Shown in pieces: positions 44,483 to 52,693 of a DNA stretch of 64,000 bases. The stretch covers positions 496,001 to 560,000 of the forward strand of contig OY969122.1 of assembly GCA_963698085.1 (NCBI GenBank). Reading direction: 5' to 3'. The notes under the pieces are model-generated. The model worked only from the letters and a program-made list of their open reading frames with translations. It was not told the DNA's origin and did no database searches. Source of the DNA: VRUE01 sp963698085. GTDB taxonomy: Bacteria > Actinomycetota > Thermoleophilia > Solirubrobacterales > 70-9. Positions within the stretch are counted from its first letter, which is position 1; each line of letters begins with the position of its first letter. Position numbers and translations under genes: made by a program.

Positions 44483-45490
44483 CTAGGCCACGATCTCGAT
44501 CGGCGACTCTTCCGGCTCGGCGTGCTCTTCCTCGGCGAGAACCTTCTCCAGCGCCGCGATCGCCACCGCTAGTTGCTCTTCGTCGGGCTCGCGCGTGGTC
44601 AGGTTCTGCAGCATCAGGCCCGGCCACATCACCGCCCGCACCCAGCGTTTGCGGCGGTTTTTGCCGGCCCACTTGATCACCTCGTAGGAGAGGCCGGCGA
44701 TCAGCGGGATGCCGAGGATGCGCGAGGCGAGCAGCCAGTACCAGGCGGGCAGCCCAATCGGGGCAAAGACGAAGATCGCAAGCACCATCACGATCAGCAG
44801 GAAGCTGGTGCCACAACGCGGGTGCAGGCGCGAGTAGAGCTTGGCCCGCGAGGGGACGAGCTCGTCTTCGGCCTCATAGCAGGAGATCGTCTTGTGCTCG
44901 GCGCCGTGGTACTCGAAGACCCGGCGCAGGTCCGGCAGGCGGCTGATCAGAACGATGTAGCCGATGAAGATCGCCGTGCGCAGAACCCCCTCGACCAGCC
45001 AGAAGAGGAATGCGTTGCCGAGCTGATCCTTGATCAGGCTGGTCAACCCGACCGGGACGACGAAGAAGAGGCCGATCGACAGGGCCAGCGAGAGGGCGAT
45101 CGTCAGTCCCCAGATCCAGCCGCCGATCTCTTCCTTCTCCCCCTTCTCGTCCTCCTCCATCTGCGCGTTGGCGGAGATCGCCAGGGCGCGGAAGCCGATC
45201 TTCAGCGACTCGCCGAGGGCGACGACGCCACGGAGCACCGGCACCCGCCAGAGGCGGTGGCGTTTCGCCCACGGCACCAGCGGCTCGGAGCTAATCTCGA
45301 CTTGGCCCTCGGGATTGCGCACGGCGACCGCCCAGGTCGAGACGCCGCGCATCATCACGCCCTCCAGCACCGCCTGACCGCCGACCGGCGCGTCGCGCTT
45401 GGCGACCAGGGCGCCGTCGGGCATGCGCAGTGGGTCAGCGCCGTTCGAAGAGGCAGCCTCGGTCGGCGGAGAGCCTGTCTCCGCGCCCAT
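44483..45490 (-). CDS. DUF1385 (YqhQ-like) membrane protein
   Basis: A 335-residue protein of the DUF1385 family, predicted to act in the membrane with unknown function. The family segment VGGQAVLEGVMMRGVSTWAVAVRNPEG is followed by membrane helices (IWGLTIALSLALSIGLFFVVPVGL, FLFWLVEGVLRTAIFIGYIVLIS). The hallmark EYHGAEHKTISCYEAEDELVPSRAKLYSRLHPRCGTSFLLIVMVLAIFVF contains a conserved His-x2-Glu-His and cysteines. In other actinobacteria and firmicutes it lies near rpmE, prfA and prmC, as here. The C-terminus is acidic (EEEHAEPEESPIEIVA). Confidence 0.9.
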   Translation of the reverse strand: MGAETGSPPTEAASSNGADPLRMPDGALVAKRDAPVGGQAVLEGVMMRGVSTWAVAVRNPEGQVEISSEPLVPWAKRHRLWRVPVLRGVVALGESLKIGFRALAISANAQMEEDEKGEKEEIGGWIWGLTIALSLALSIGLFFVVPVGLTSLIKDQLGNAFLFWLVEGVLRTAIFIGYIVLISRLPDLRRVFEYHGAEHKTISCYEAEDELVPSRAKLYSRLHPRCGTSFLLIVMVLAIFVFAPIGLPAWYWLLASRILGIPLIAGLSYEVIKWAGKNRRKRWVRAVMWPGLMLQNLTTREPDEEQLAVAIAALEKVLAEEEHAEPEESPIEIVA

Positions 45491-45493
45491 GGC

Positions 45494-45709
45494 TTATTTA
45501 GAGGCCTTGGCGTGCTTGGCGGCGCGCCGCTGGAAGCGCTCGACCCGCCCGCCGGTGTCGACGAGCTTCTGCTTGCCGGTGTAAAACGGGTGGCACTCCG
45601 AGCAGAGCTCGACGTGCAGATCCTCCACCGTGGCGCGGGTGTAGAACTGGTTGCCGCACGAACAATGGACGTGGGAGAGCGTGTAATCGGGGTGAATTCC
45701 TGCCTTCAT
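45494..45709 (-). CDS. rpmE: 50S ribosomal protein L31 (zinc-binding type)
   Basis: A 71-residue ribosomal protein starting MKAGIHPDYTLSHVHCSCGNQFYTRATVEDLHVELCSECHPFYTGKQKLVDTGGRVERFQRR. The cysteines in CSCG and CSEC make the C+ (zinc-containing) form. The ATG at 45709 is fixed by the conserved MK-IHP start; the longer frame is a shadow. It starts the leftward rpmE-DUF1385-prfA-prmC-tsaC cluster, 3 nt from DUF1385. The 78-nt gap to the divergent GGDEF gene must hold both promoters, but I cannot pick clear boxes. Confidence 0.97.
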   Translation of the reverse strand: MKAGIHPDYTLSHVHCSCGNQFYTRATVEDLHVELCSECHPFYTGKQKLVDTGGRVERFQRRAAKHAKASK

Positions 45710-45787
45710 CGCCAACAAGTCTAGAGAAGTGCGCAAATACGCAGCCAGGGCCTTTGGGAAGGCGTCGAGCCTGCCGATAGCAGAGCA

Positions 45788-47320
45788 ATGACGCCTGGTC
45801 AGACGACGGTGCCCGACACCGGGCTCGCACGCGGTGTGCGGATCGCGCTCACGGTGCTGCTGCTCGGCGGCACCGCGCTCGTCGCCGCCCACTACTGGCT
45901 CGGCATCGGCGACGCGCTGCACGGCGTCATCGTCACCGCCGTCTACAGCGGTGTTGTGCTCGGCGCCGGCCTTGCCTGCCTTGCCCGGGCCTCTGCCTTT
46001 GGACGCGAGCGCAGGGCATGGATCCTGCTCGGCCTCGCGATCCTCGCCTGGGGCGCCGCCGAGGTTTACTGGGCGATTGCGATCGAAGACAACCCCGGCG
46101 CCCCCTATCCCTCGCCGGCGGACGTCGGCTATCTCGCCTTCTACCCGCTTGCCTACGCCGGCCTGATCCTGCTGGTTCGCGCGCGCGCCCAAGAAATCAA
46201 CTGGCGACTCTGGATGGATGGCTTGATCGCCGCGCTGGGCACCGCCGCCCTCGGCACGGCCTTCGTCTTCGACTACATCGCTGGAAAGACCGAAGGCAGC
46301 GCGATCGAAATCGCGACGACGCTTGCCTATCCGCTCGGCGACATCGGCATGCTGGCATTGGTCATCGGCGTGGTTGCCCTCACCGGGTGGCGGCCCGGCC
46401 GCACCTGGTCGCTGCTGCTGGCGGGGCTTGCAGCGCTGGTGATCGCCGACATCGCCTACACGCTGCAGCTGACCGAAGAAGCCATTCCGGGTGGCAGCTG
46501 GGTGGAACCGGTCTACCTGATCGCCGCGGTCTGCCTCGGCGCGTCCGTCTGGCAGCCGGCCGCGGCGGCCGAGATCAGCTCGCCCAGGGAGCAGCGCCGC
46601 GAGATGGTCGTGCCCGCGGTCTTCGCCGGGGTGATGATCGGGCTCTTCACGATCCAGTACTTCAGCGCCACCGGCAGCCTCTCCACCGTCCTCTGGGCGG
46701 CGACGATGACCGCCGTGGTCGTCCGCCTCGGGATGAGCGACCGCGAGAACCGCGAGCTGCTCGAGCAGGTCCGCACCGATGCCCTGACCGGGCTAGGCAA
46801 CCAAGGCCGCATGCAGGTTGACCTGCCGATCCAAGTCGCCAACGCCAGCGAGGCGAGCCCAATCTCGTTGCTGCTCTTCGACCTCAACGGCTTCAAGCAC
46901 TACAACGACACCTTCGGCCACCCCGCCGGCGACGAGCTGCTCGTCCGCTTCGGTGCTGCCCTGCGAGACGCGGTCGGGGAGAACGGGGACGCGTACCGGA
47001 TCGGCGGCGACGAGTTCTGCGTGCTGCTCACCTGTGATCGGAGCCACTTCGACACGGTGAGCAAGGCTGCCGCCCAGGCACTGACGGCCACCGGCCCGGG
47101 GTTTGCAGTGAGCTCCGCCTGGGGAGCGGTCGAGGTTCCGACCGAGGAGAGCGAGGCCTCTGCTGCACTGCAGCTGGCCGACACGCGGATGTACGCGCAG
47201 AAGGAGTCACGCCGCCTGGCCCATGCCGAGCTGCTCGAACCGACCGTCACCGCCGGCGAAGAGGGGCAGGCCGACGGGGAAGCCACCTCGCCACTGATCC
47301 GCCGCACTACCCAGCGCTGA
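45788..47320 (+). CDS. Membrane GGDEF-domain diguanylate cyclase
   Basis: A 510-residue protein with about eight to ten N-terminal TM helices (residues 16-315) and a C-terminal GGDEF domain (about 325-480). The active loop is intact (YRIGGDEFCVLL). RTDALTGLGNQGRM and SLLLFDLNGFKHYNDTFGHPAGDELLVRFG supply the metal and phosphate residues. The inhibitory RxxD I-site that usually sits five residues before GGDEF is not visible (VGENGDAY), so feedback inhibition by c-di-GMP is unlikely. The sensor half resembles actinobacterial multi-TM regions with a PxADxxYL-like motif (PYPSPADVGYLAFYPLAYAGL). It is convergent with tetR, overlapping by 14 nt. Confidence 0.92.
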   Translation: MTPGQTTVPDTGLARGVRIALTVLLLGGTALVAAHYWLGIGDALHGVIVTAVYSGVVLGAGLACLARASAFGRERRAWILLGLAILAWGAAEVYWAIAIEDNPGAPYPSPADVGYLAFYPLAYAGLILLVRARAQEINWRLWMDGLIAALGTAALGTAFVFDYIAGKTEGSAIEIATTLAYPLGDIGMLALVIGVVALTGWRPGRTWSLLLAGLAALVIADIAYTLQLTEEAIPGGSWVEPVYLIAAVCLGASVWQPAAAAEISSPREQRREMVVPAVFAGVMIGLFTIQYFSATGSLSTVLWAATMTAVVVRLGMSDRENRELLEQVRTDALTGLGNQGRMQVDLPIQVANASEASPISLLLFDLNGFKHYNDTFGHPAGDELLVRFGAALRDAVGENGDAYRIGGDEFCVLLTCDRSHFDTVSKAAAQALTATGPGFAVSSAWGAVEVPTEESEASAALQLADTRMYAQKESRRLAHAELLEPTVTAGEEGQADGEATSPLIRRTTQR

Positions 47321-47942
47321 GGCCGGCAAGCAGCGAGTCGAGCGTGCGGCCGACGTCCCGGCGCATCTGCTCGGGGTCCTCGGCTCGCGCGACCAGCATC
47401 GCCGCCTCGTCGAGGGCGCCCATCAGGACGTGGGCGAGCGGGCCCACCGGCTGCTCGGGGATCGCGCCCGCCTCGATCGCGGCCTGCAGCGTTGCCTCGA
47501 TCAGGCCGAGCCCGTGCTCGGCGGCGATCTCTCGCCAGCGGTCCCATCCGAGCACCGATGGGCCGTCGAGCAAAGCGATCTGCTGCGCCTCCGGCTCGGT
47601 GCAGGCCTGCAGAAACATCTCGGCGCCGGCTCGCATCGCGTCGAGCGGCGCCGTCGCCCCACCCGCGAGCGCCCCAGAGGCGATCCGCTCCGCCAGCTCG
47701 GACTCGACCCGCTCGTAGACCGCCTCGAAGAGGTCCTTCTTGCCATCGAAATGGTGGTAGAGCGCTCCCCGGGTGACCCCGGCGGCGCGAACGATCTCCT
47801 CAGTGCCGACGCTGGCGTAGCCGTGCTCGGCGAAGAGGGCGCGCGCTGCTCCGATCAACGCCTCGCGAGTCGCCTCGGAGCGCTCGGCTTGAGTGCGGCG
47901 CGTCGATGCAGTGGACTGGTCGTCTTTCTGTTTGACATTCAT
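47307..47942 (-). CDS. TetR/AcrR family transcriptional regulator
   Basis: A 211-residue repressor with an N-terminal helix-turn-helix (ATREALIGAARALFAEHGYASVGTEEIVRAAGVTRGALYHHFDGKKDLFEAVYERVE, about residues 24-80) and a helical ligand-binding domain. It is divergent from an alpha/beta hydrolase gene. The ATG at 47942 lies within the palindrome CATACTGTCTGTATG, so the regulator probably binds its own start region and blocks both promoters. TAAGCT 14 nt before the ATG could be a -10 box for a leaderless transcript. The inducing ligand is unknown. Its C-terminus overlaps the convergent GGDEF gene. Confidence 0.92.
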   Translation of the reverse strand: MNVKQKDDQSTASTRRTQAERSEATREALIGAARALFAEHGYASVGTEEIVRAAGVTRGALYHHFDGKKDLFEAVYERVESELAERIASGALAGGATAPLDAMRAGAEMFLQACTEPEAQQIALLDGPSVLGWDRWREIAAEHGLGLIEATLQAAIEAGAIPEQPVGPLAHVLMGALDEAAMLVARAEDPEQMRRDVGRTLDSLLAGLSAG

Positions 47943-47960
47943 ACTGTCTGTATGTAGCTT
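47932..47960 (+). promoter_or_regulatory. Hydrolase promoter with TetR-type operator inside the spacer
   Basis: On the plus strand TTGACA (47932-47937, a perfect -35) is followed by a 17-nt spacer and TAGCTT (47955-47960). The spacer contains the inverted repeat CATACTGTCTGTATG (47940-47954; arms CATAC/GTATG with near-symmetric centre). The operator also covers the tetR ATG on the other strand. This arrangement predicts steric repression of the hydrolase gene and autoregulation of tetR. Confidence 0.8.
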
Positions 47961-48002
47961 ACCCCTCCCGCCCGCCGGAAACAAAACGTCTTGGAGGATG
48001 CA

Positions 48003-48845
48003 ATGAGCCAGCCAGACCAACGCCACGAGATCGATCTGCCCGCTGGAAGGGTCCGCTACCGCGAGGCTGGCGAGGGCAAGCCGGTTGTCTTCGTCCACGG
48101 CTACCTCGTAGATGGCCGGCTCTGGGACGGCGTCGTCGACCGTCTATCCGATCGTTGCCGCTGCCTCGCCCCCGATTGGCCGATCGGCGCCCAGCAGGTG
48201 GCGATGAAGCCCGAGGCGGACCTCTCCCCCTACGGCATCGCGGCGATCGTCAACAGCTTCCTCGAGGCGCTCGACCTCAGGGACGTGACGATCGTCGGCA
48301 ACGACTCAGGCGGGGCGATGTCGCAGGTCCTCGCCACCCGCCACCCGGAGCGGATCGGGCGCCTCGTGCTCACGAACTGCGACACGCACGAGAACTTCCC
48401 ACCGGGGATCTTCCGGTACCTCATCTCCCTCGCCAAGCTCCCCGGGGCGGTTCCGGCGATGGTCGCTCCGCTGCGGATCGGCGCCGTGGGCCGTGCCGCC
48501 TACAAGCCGTTCTCGAAGACGCCAATTCCGCCTGCTCTGATCGACTCCTGGGTCGAACCGAGTCTGAAGGACCCCGCGGTGCGCCGCGACCTGAAAAAGG
48601 TGTCGGTGGATATGCATAGGCGCTACACGCTCGAGGCTGCGGAGAAGCTGCGCTCCTCCGAGCTGCCGATCCTGCTCACCTGGGCGCCGGGCGACCGCCT
48701 CTTCCCGCTCAAGTACGCACAGCGGCTAGCCGCGGACACTCCCAACGCACGGATCGTCGAGATCCCCGACGCGTCCACCTTCGTCCCGCTCGACCAGCCA
48801 CAGCGCTTGGCTGACGAGATTGCCGGCTTTGCCAGCAGCGAGTAG
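48003..48845 (+). CDS. Alpha/beta hydrolase (epoxide hydrolase/dehalogenase-like)
   Basis: A 280-residue alpha/beta-hydrolase. The oxyanion region is VVFVHGYLVDGRLWDGV, and the nucleophile elbow is VGNDSGGAMS, where the central residue is Asp, as in haloalkane dehalogenases and epoxide hydrolases. The cap domain follows (about 125-205). The usual catalytic histidine context GHF is replaced by STF (PDASTFVPLDQPQ), so the classic triad is incomplete. GGAGG precedes the ATG at 48003. It is divergent from a TetR regulator with an operator in its promoter, so it is probably induced by its substrate. A terminator hairpin follows. Confidence 0.88.
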   Translation: MSQPDQRHEIDLPAGRVRYREAGEGKPVVFVHGYLVDGRLWDGVVDRLSDRCRCLAPDWPIGAQQVAMKPEADLSPYGIAAIVNSFLEALDLRDVTIVGNDSGGAMSQVLATRHPERIGRLVLTNCDTHENFPPGIFRYLISLAKLPGAVPAMVAPLRIGAVGRAAYKPFSKTPIPPALIDSWVEPSLKDPAVRRDLKKVSVDMHRRYTLEAAEKLRSSELPILLTWAPGDRLFPLKYAQRLAADTPNARIVEIPDASTFVPLDQPQRLADEIAGFASSE

Positions 48846-48857
48846 CAGTTCGCCCAA

Positions 48858-48892
48858 ACTGCGGAGGTTTTCCGCTAGTTGCGGGTTTTTCG
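48858..48892 (+). terminator. Intrinsic terminator after the hydrolase gene
   Basis: About 12 nt after the stop, AACTGCGGA and TCCGCTAGTT form a hairpin with a GGTTT-type loop, followed by GCGGGTTTTT. The stem has one bulged T. The T run directly after it matches a Rho-independent terminator for the plus-strand hydrolase transcript. Boundaries are approximate. Confidence 0.72.
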
Positions 48893-48947
48893 TCCGATCC
48901 AGGCGAGATTGTTCCCCAACGCCCCCTACAGGACGGAGAGGGATTTC

Positions 48948-49145
48948 ATGCCCAAGGAGATCTTCGACCAGGATCGGCCCAAAAGCTCGATGGCGAGACG
49001 ACTCGACGAAGCCTTCGCCGGCTGTGACGAGTGGACGCTTGCTCCTGTCGCACCGCGTAGGAGCGATCTCGACATCGCCCCCTGGCTCGACCGCCAGCCT
49101 ACGTCTCTTGGTATAGAGGACCGTCGCCGCCCTCGGGCAGCGTAA
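48948..49145 (+). CDS. Small unrecognised protein
   Basis: A possible 65-residue protein: MPKEIFDQDRPKSSMARRLDEAF, then AGCDEWTLAPVAPRRSDLDIAPWL. GGAGAGGG sits at good distance before the ATG at 48948, which is the main reason to include it. No domain is recognised and the composition is polar. It follows the hydrolase terminator, so it would need its own promoter. Its 3' end overlaps the convergent ETF-QO gene by 47 nt. It could be spurious. Confidence 0.35.
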   Translation: MPKEIFDQDRPKSSMARRLDEAFAGCDEWTLAPVAPRRSDLDIAPWLDRQPTSLGIEDRRRPRAA

Positions 49146-50805
49146 GTCGGCCGCCCTTGGCGGTGATCGCGCCGCACTGGACGCAGTTCGATGCGGTGAC
49201 GTGAACGTCGACCTCCCCCGCGCCGTTCTCCAGCTGCTCGTCGGGGATCTCGTAGACCTGGGCAGGGCACATCGAGACCCAGGTCTGGGCGATCTCGCGC
49301 GGCACCTTGGTCTGAATGCGGACGTGGTTGGGCGCGTCGTCGCGGGTCGCGTTGCCCGATAGGAAGACCGAGTCGAGCTTGTTGAAGGTCAGCTCATTGT
49401 CTGGCTTGGGGTACCTGTCCGCGGCCTTGCCGAGGTGCATCGCCGGCTCGGCGTTGTCCTCGACCTTCCAGTGTCCGCCAGGGAAGGCACCTTTGGTGGC
49501 GACCATCGCCGAGCCCATCATGCCACCGAAGATCAGGCCCTTCGAGAGCGGCTGCTTCATGTTGCGCGAGCGGTAGAGGTCCTTCTCGATGATCGAGCCG
49601 CGAATCTTCTCGTCGTAGGACTCGAAGTTGACCGAGTCGGCGTCCTTCTTCAGCGACTCGACGATCGCTTCCGCCGCGTACATGCCCGCGTGCATGGCGT
49701 AGTGGATGCCGGCGAGTTCGGCGATGTTGACCATGCCGGCGGCGTCGCCGGCGACCAACATGCCGGGGACCGAGAAGCGCTTCGGCAGCGCCCAGTAGCC
49801 GCCCGAGGGGATCGTCTTCGCGCCCCAGCCGACTCGCTTGCCGCCCTCGAGGATCTTCTTGATGAAGGGGTGGGTCTTGAACTGCTGCACGGCGTCATGG
49901 ACGCTGAAGGTGGCGTCGGTGTAGTCGAGGCCGACGACGAGGCCGAAGCAGACCTTGTCCTCGCCCATCGGGTAGATGAAGCTGCCGCCGGCCTCCTTGT
50001 AGCGGGGGCTCCAGCGCAGCGGCCAGCCGAGGGTGTGGATCACCTTGTCGAGTGGCTTCGGCACCTCCCAGACCTCCTTCACGCCGAGCTCCCACGCCTG
50101 CGGGTCGGAGCCGTTCATGTCGAAATAGTCATAGGCGGAGTAGGTGAGGTGGCCGATCGTTCCCTCGGCCAGCACCGTCGCCTTGGCGACCACGTCGGAG
50201 CCCGGCTCGAAGTTGCCGAGCTCCTCGCCGTCCTTGCCGCGACCGCGGTCGCCCGAGCGCACGCCCTTGACGATCCGGTCCTCGACCAGGAGCTTGGTCG
50301 CTGCGGTCTCGGAGAGGATGTAGACGCCGGCCTCTTCGGCTTTGTCGGCGAGGAAGCGACCCAGTTTCGAGACCGAGAGCGTGTAGGTGCCCTCTTTGCG
50401 AAAGTTCGGCGGCGGCGGCTTCAGCGGGATCGCCGCCTTCGAGGTGAGGAAGTAGGTGGCGTCCTTGGTCACCTCTTGATAGACCGGCGGCCAGTCGGCT
50501 GGGTCCATGTCCGGGAACAGCCTGGTCATCGCCGAGGGATCGACGTTGGCCCCGGAGAGCAGGTGCGCGCCGGCGACTTTGCCCTTCTCGATCACCGCAA
50601 CCGGGACTTCGCCCAGCTTCTCGGTCAGCTCGGGCTCGTCCTCGAGCAGCTGCATCAATTTGTTGGCGCAGGCGAGGCCCGCCGGCCCCCCGCCGACGAT
50701 CGCGACACCGACCTCGATCCGGTCGTCTACCGGATCGGTCGGCGGGCCGATCACGTCGGCGGAATCGAACGGCGGCGGGTAATCGATGGGCTTGACGGCG
50801 GGCAT
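49099..50805 (-). CDS. Electron transfer flavoprotein-quinone oxidoreductase
   Basis: Membrane-associated FAD/Fe-S protein that takes electrons from reduced ETF to the quinone pool; 568 residues. The FAD motif is VAIVGGGPAGLACANKLM. LPKRFSVPGMLVAGDAAGMVNIAELAGIHYAMHAGMYAAEAI and the GSFIYPMGEDKVCFGLVVGLDY region match the family. The C-terminal ferredoxin-like cluster domain has CPAQVYE and NCVQCGAITAKGG. Canonical family members have C-x2-C-x2-C in the second motif, and the last cysteine is Ile here, so only three of four usual 4Fe-4S ligands are visible. AAAGGAG precedes the ATG. It is 33 nt downstream of etfA in one operon. Confidence 0.92.
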   Translation of the reverse strand: MPAVKPIDYPPPFDSADVIGPPTDPVDDRIEVGVAIVGGGPAGLACANKLMQLLEDEPELTEKLGEVPVAVIEKGKVAGAHLLSGANVDPSAMTRLFPDMDPADWPPVYQEVTKDATYFLTSKAAIPLKPPPPNFRKEGTYTLSVSKLGRFLADKAEEAGVYILSETAATKLLVEDRIVKGVRSGDRGRGKDGEELGNFEPGSDVVAKATVLAEGTIGHLTYSAYDYFDMNGSDPQAWELGVKEVWEVPKPLDKVIHTLGWPLRWSPRYKEAGGSFIYPMGEDKVCFGLVVGLDYTDATFSVHDAVQQFKTHPFIKKILEGGKRVGWGAKTIPSGGYWALPKRFSVPGMLVAGDAAGMVNIAELAGIHYAMHAGMYAAEAIVESLKKDADSVNFESYDEKIRGSIIEKDLYRSRNMKQPLSKGLIFGGMMGSAMVATKGAFPGGHWKVEDNAEPAMHLGKAADRYPKPDNELTFNKLDSVFLSGNATRDDAPNHVRIQTKVPREIAQTWVSMCPAQVYEIPDEQLENGAGEVDVHVTASNCVQCGAITAKGGRLTLPEGGDGPLYQET

Positions 50806-50838
50806 CGCTTGCTCCTTTGCAGCGGTTGAGCTCTGTGC

Positions 50839-51813
50839 TCAGCCGCCCTTCTTGGACTTAATCGCCTCGGTCAGCTTGGGGACGATCTTGTGTAGATCGC
50901 CGACCACGCCGAGGTCCGAGAACTCGAAGATCGGCGCGTTCTGGTCCTTGTTGATCGCGAGGATGTTCTCCGAGTTCTGCATCCCGACCTTGTGCTGGAT
51001 CGCGCCGGAGATGCCGGCGGCCAGGTAGAGCTTCGGTGCGACCGTCTTGCCGGTCTGACCGATCTGGGCCGCATAGGGGTACCAGCCGGCGTCGACCACG
51101 GCGCGGGTGGCAGCAACCGCCCCGCCCATCGACTCAGCCAGTTCCTCGCACTGCTTGAAGCCCTCCGCGGCACCAAGCCCGCGACCGCCGCCGACGAGGA
51201 TCTCGGCGTCCTCGATGTTGACGTCGGCGCCGCGCTGCTCACCGCGCTGGACCAGCTTCGCCTTGGAGGACCAGGGCGAGAGCTCGACGTCGACGTCGAC
51301 GACCTCGGCGCTGCCGCCGCTCTCCTTGGCGTCGAAGGCGTTGAGGCGGCCGATGATGATCCCCGGCTCACTGACGTAGCCGACGTCGGCGATCTGGGAG
51401 TCCTGCAGGATCGGGCGCTCGACGACCAGCTTGCCGTCCTGCACCTTGACCTGCGTCACCTCCATCGTCACGCCGGCGTTGAGGCGGGCGGTGAGGCCGG
51501 CGCCGATCTCGAAGCCGAGCAGGCCGCCGCCGAACAGCGCGTAGCCGAAGCCCTCGTCCTGGATGACCTTGGCCATCGCATCGACGATCGGCTGGGCCAG
51601 GCCCTCGGGCACGCTCTTGGCCCGGTAGACCTTGGCCGCGCCCCAGTTGCCAAGCGAAGCGCAGGCGTCATCGGCGACCTCGCCGACGACCAGCGCGGCG
51701 GCCTCGCCGCCAATTTCGCCGGCCAGCTTGGCCGCCTCGGAGATAGCCCCGAGTGAGTTTTTGTTGAAGTTGCCCTCGTCGTCGTGGAGGGCGTAGACCA
51801 GAATGCCTGCCAT
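50839..51813 (-). CDS. etfA: Electron transfer flavoprotein alpha subunit
   Basis: FAD-binding subunit of ETF, receiving electrons from acyl-CoA dehydrogenases; 324 residues. The C-terminal FAD domain contains LVGGGRGLGAAEGFKQCEELAESMGGAVAATRAVVDAGWYP and GQTGKTVAPKLYLAAGISGAIQHKVGMQNSENILAINKDQNAPIF, the ETF alpha signature. The N-terminal domain is shortened and standard (ILVYALHDDEGNFNKNSLGAISEAAKLA). Its ATG follows directly on the etfB TAG stop with no gap. An acyl-CoA dehydrogenase gene at 62053 could be one electron donor. Confidence 0.97.
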   Translation of the reverse strand: MAGILVYALHDDEGNFNKNSLGAISEAAKLAGEIGGEAAALVVGEVADDACASLGNWGAAKVYRAKSVPEGLAQPIVDAMAKVIQDEGFGYALFGGGLLGFEIGAGLTARLNAGVTMEVTQVKVQDGKLVVERPILQDSQIADVGYVSEPGIIIGRLNAFDAKESGGSAEVVDVDVELSPWSSKAKLVQRGEQRGADVNIEDAEILVGGGRGLGAAEGFKQCEELAESMGGAVAATRAVVDAGWYPYAAQIGQTGKTVAPKLYLAAGISGAIQHKVGMQNSENILAINKDQNAPIFEFSDLGVVGDLHKIVPKLTEAIKSKKGG

Positions 51814-52605
51814 CTAGATCAGCTTCCTCTCGTCGAGCCAGGCGACGATCTTTTCGACCGTCTCGTTGGTGTCCTCGTCCTCGATGATCTCCCCGGCCTG
51901 CTTGGCAGGCGGCGGGTTGAGCGCGAGGACCGCGGTCTTGGAGCCGGCCTCGCCGACCATTCCGCCTTCGATGCCGACGTCGCCGGTCGCCTTGCCGTCG
52001 AGGGGTTTTTTCTTCGCCCCCATGATCGCTTTCAGGCTCGGGTAGCGCGGCTCGTTGATCGCGTCGCCGACGCTGATCACGGCCGGCAGCTCGACCTCGA
52101 CCGTGTCGTAGCCGTACTCGGCCTGGCGCTCGCAGCGCAGCTTGCCGTCGGTGACGTCGATCTTGATCACCTGCGTCAGCGAGGGCATCTGCAGGTGGTC
52201 AGCGACGACGGCACCGATCGTGTAGCACTCGCCGTCATCGGACTGCTGGCCGAGCAGGACCAAGTCCGGGCTCTCAGACTCGAGCACTTTCGCCAGCGAG
52301 TAGCCGGTGGCGCAGACGTCGGAGCCCTGCAGGGCATCGTCGGAGAGGTGGACCGAGCGGTCGGCGCCGAGCGCCACCGCCTTGTGCAGCGCGCGGACCG
52401 CCGAGTCGGGGCCCATCGTCACCGCGACGACCTCCTCGACCGGGATCGCGCCGCCCTCCTTGATCTGCATGGCAGCCTCAATGGCATGGGTATCGAAGGG
52501 GTTGAGGTTTTTCTCGCCGCTACGGTCCAAACGCATCGTGTTGGAGTCGATGCGCTTCTGGACGGCGGCGTCCGGAACCTCCTTGACCAGGACGCAGATC
52601 TTCAA
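51814..52605 (-). CDS. etfB: Electron transfer flavoprotein beta subunit
   Basis: AMP-binding partner of EtfA; 263 residues beginning MKICVLVKEVPDAAVQKRIDSNTMRLDRSGEKNLNPFDTHAIEAAMQIKE. DLVLLGQQSDDGECYTIGAVVADHLQMPSLTQV includes the recognition loop region. An ordinary length and an acidic C-terminus (EIIEDEDTNETVEKIVAWLDERKLI) complete it. It is first in the etfB-etfA-ETF-QO operon. Upstream sequence holds a promoter candidate, a TetR-type operator and a CRP-like site. Confidence 0.97.
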   Translation of the reverse strand: MKICVLVKEVPDAAVQKRIDSNTMRLDRSGEKNLNPFDTHAIEAAMQIKEGGAIPVEEVVAVTMGPDSAVRALHKAVALGADRSVHLSDDALQGSDVCATGYSLAKVLESESPDLVLLGQQSDDGECYTIGAVVADHLQMPSLTQVIKIDVTDGKLRCERQAEYGYDTVEVELPAVISVGDAINEPRYPSLKAIMGAKKKPLDGKATGDVGIEGGMVGEAGSKTAVLALNPPPAKQAGEIIEDEDTNETVEKIVAWLDERKLI

Positions 52606-52639
52606 GTTACAAGCCCTCCTTGGCAGTTGCTCAGGCTGG

Positions 52640-52687
52640 TTGACTGACCAGTCAATCAGTCTATCTATTACACGTGACGGTGTGAAA
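52640..52687 (-). promoter_or_regulatory. etf operon promoter with TetR-type operator
   Basis: Reading leftward, TTTCAC (52687-52682) and TAGACT (52663-52658) are 18 nt apart and could be -35 and -10 boxes. Just past them, TTGACTGACCAGTCAA (52640-52655) is an inverted repeat with arms TTGACT/AGTCAA, covering the expected transcription start. The sequence resembles operators of TetR-type regulators of fatty-acid or phenylacetate genes in actinobacteria. No such regulator lies next to it; the TetR at 47307 has a different operator. Confidence 0.7.
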
Positions 52688-52693
52688 GTCGGC

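Noticed and set aside
47943..48098. Longer start for the TetR regulator (up to 48098)
   Set aside because: It would overlap the hydrolase gene and its promoter and is not TetR-like; the ATG at 47942 precedes a normal TetR N-terminus.
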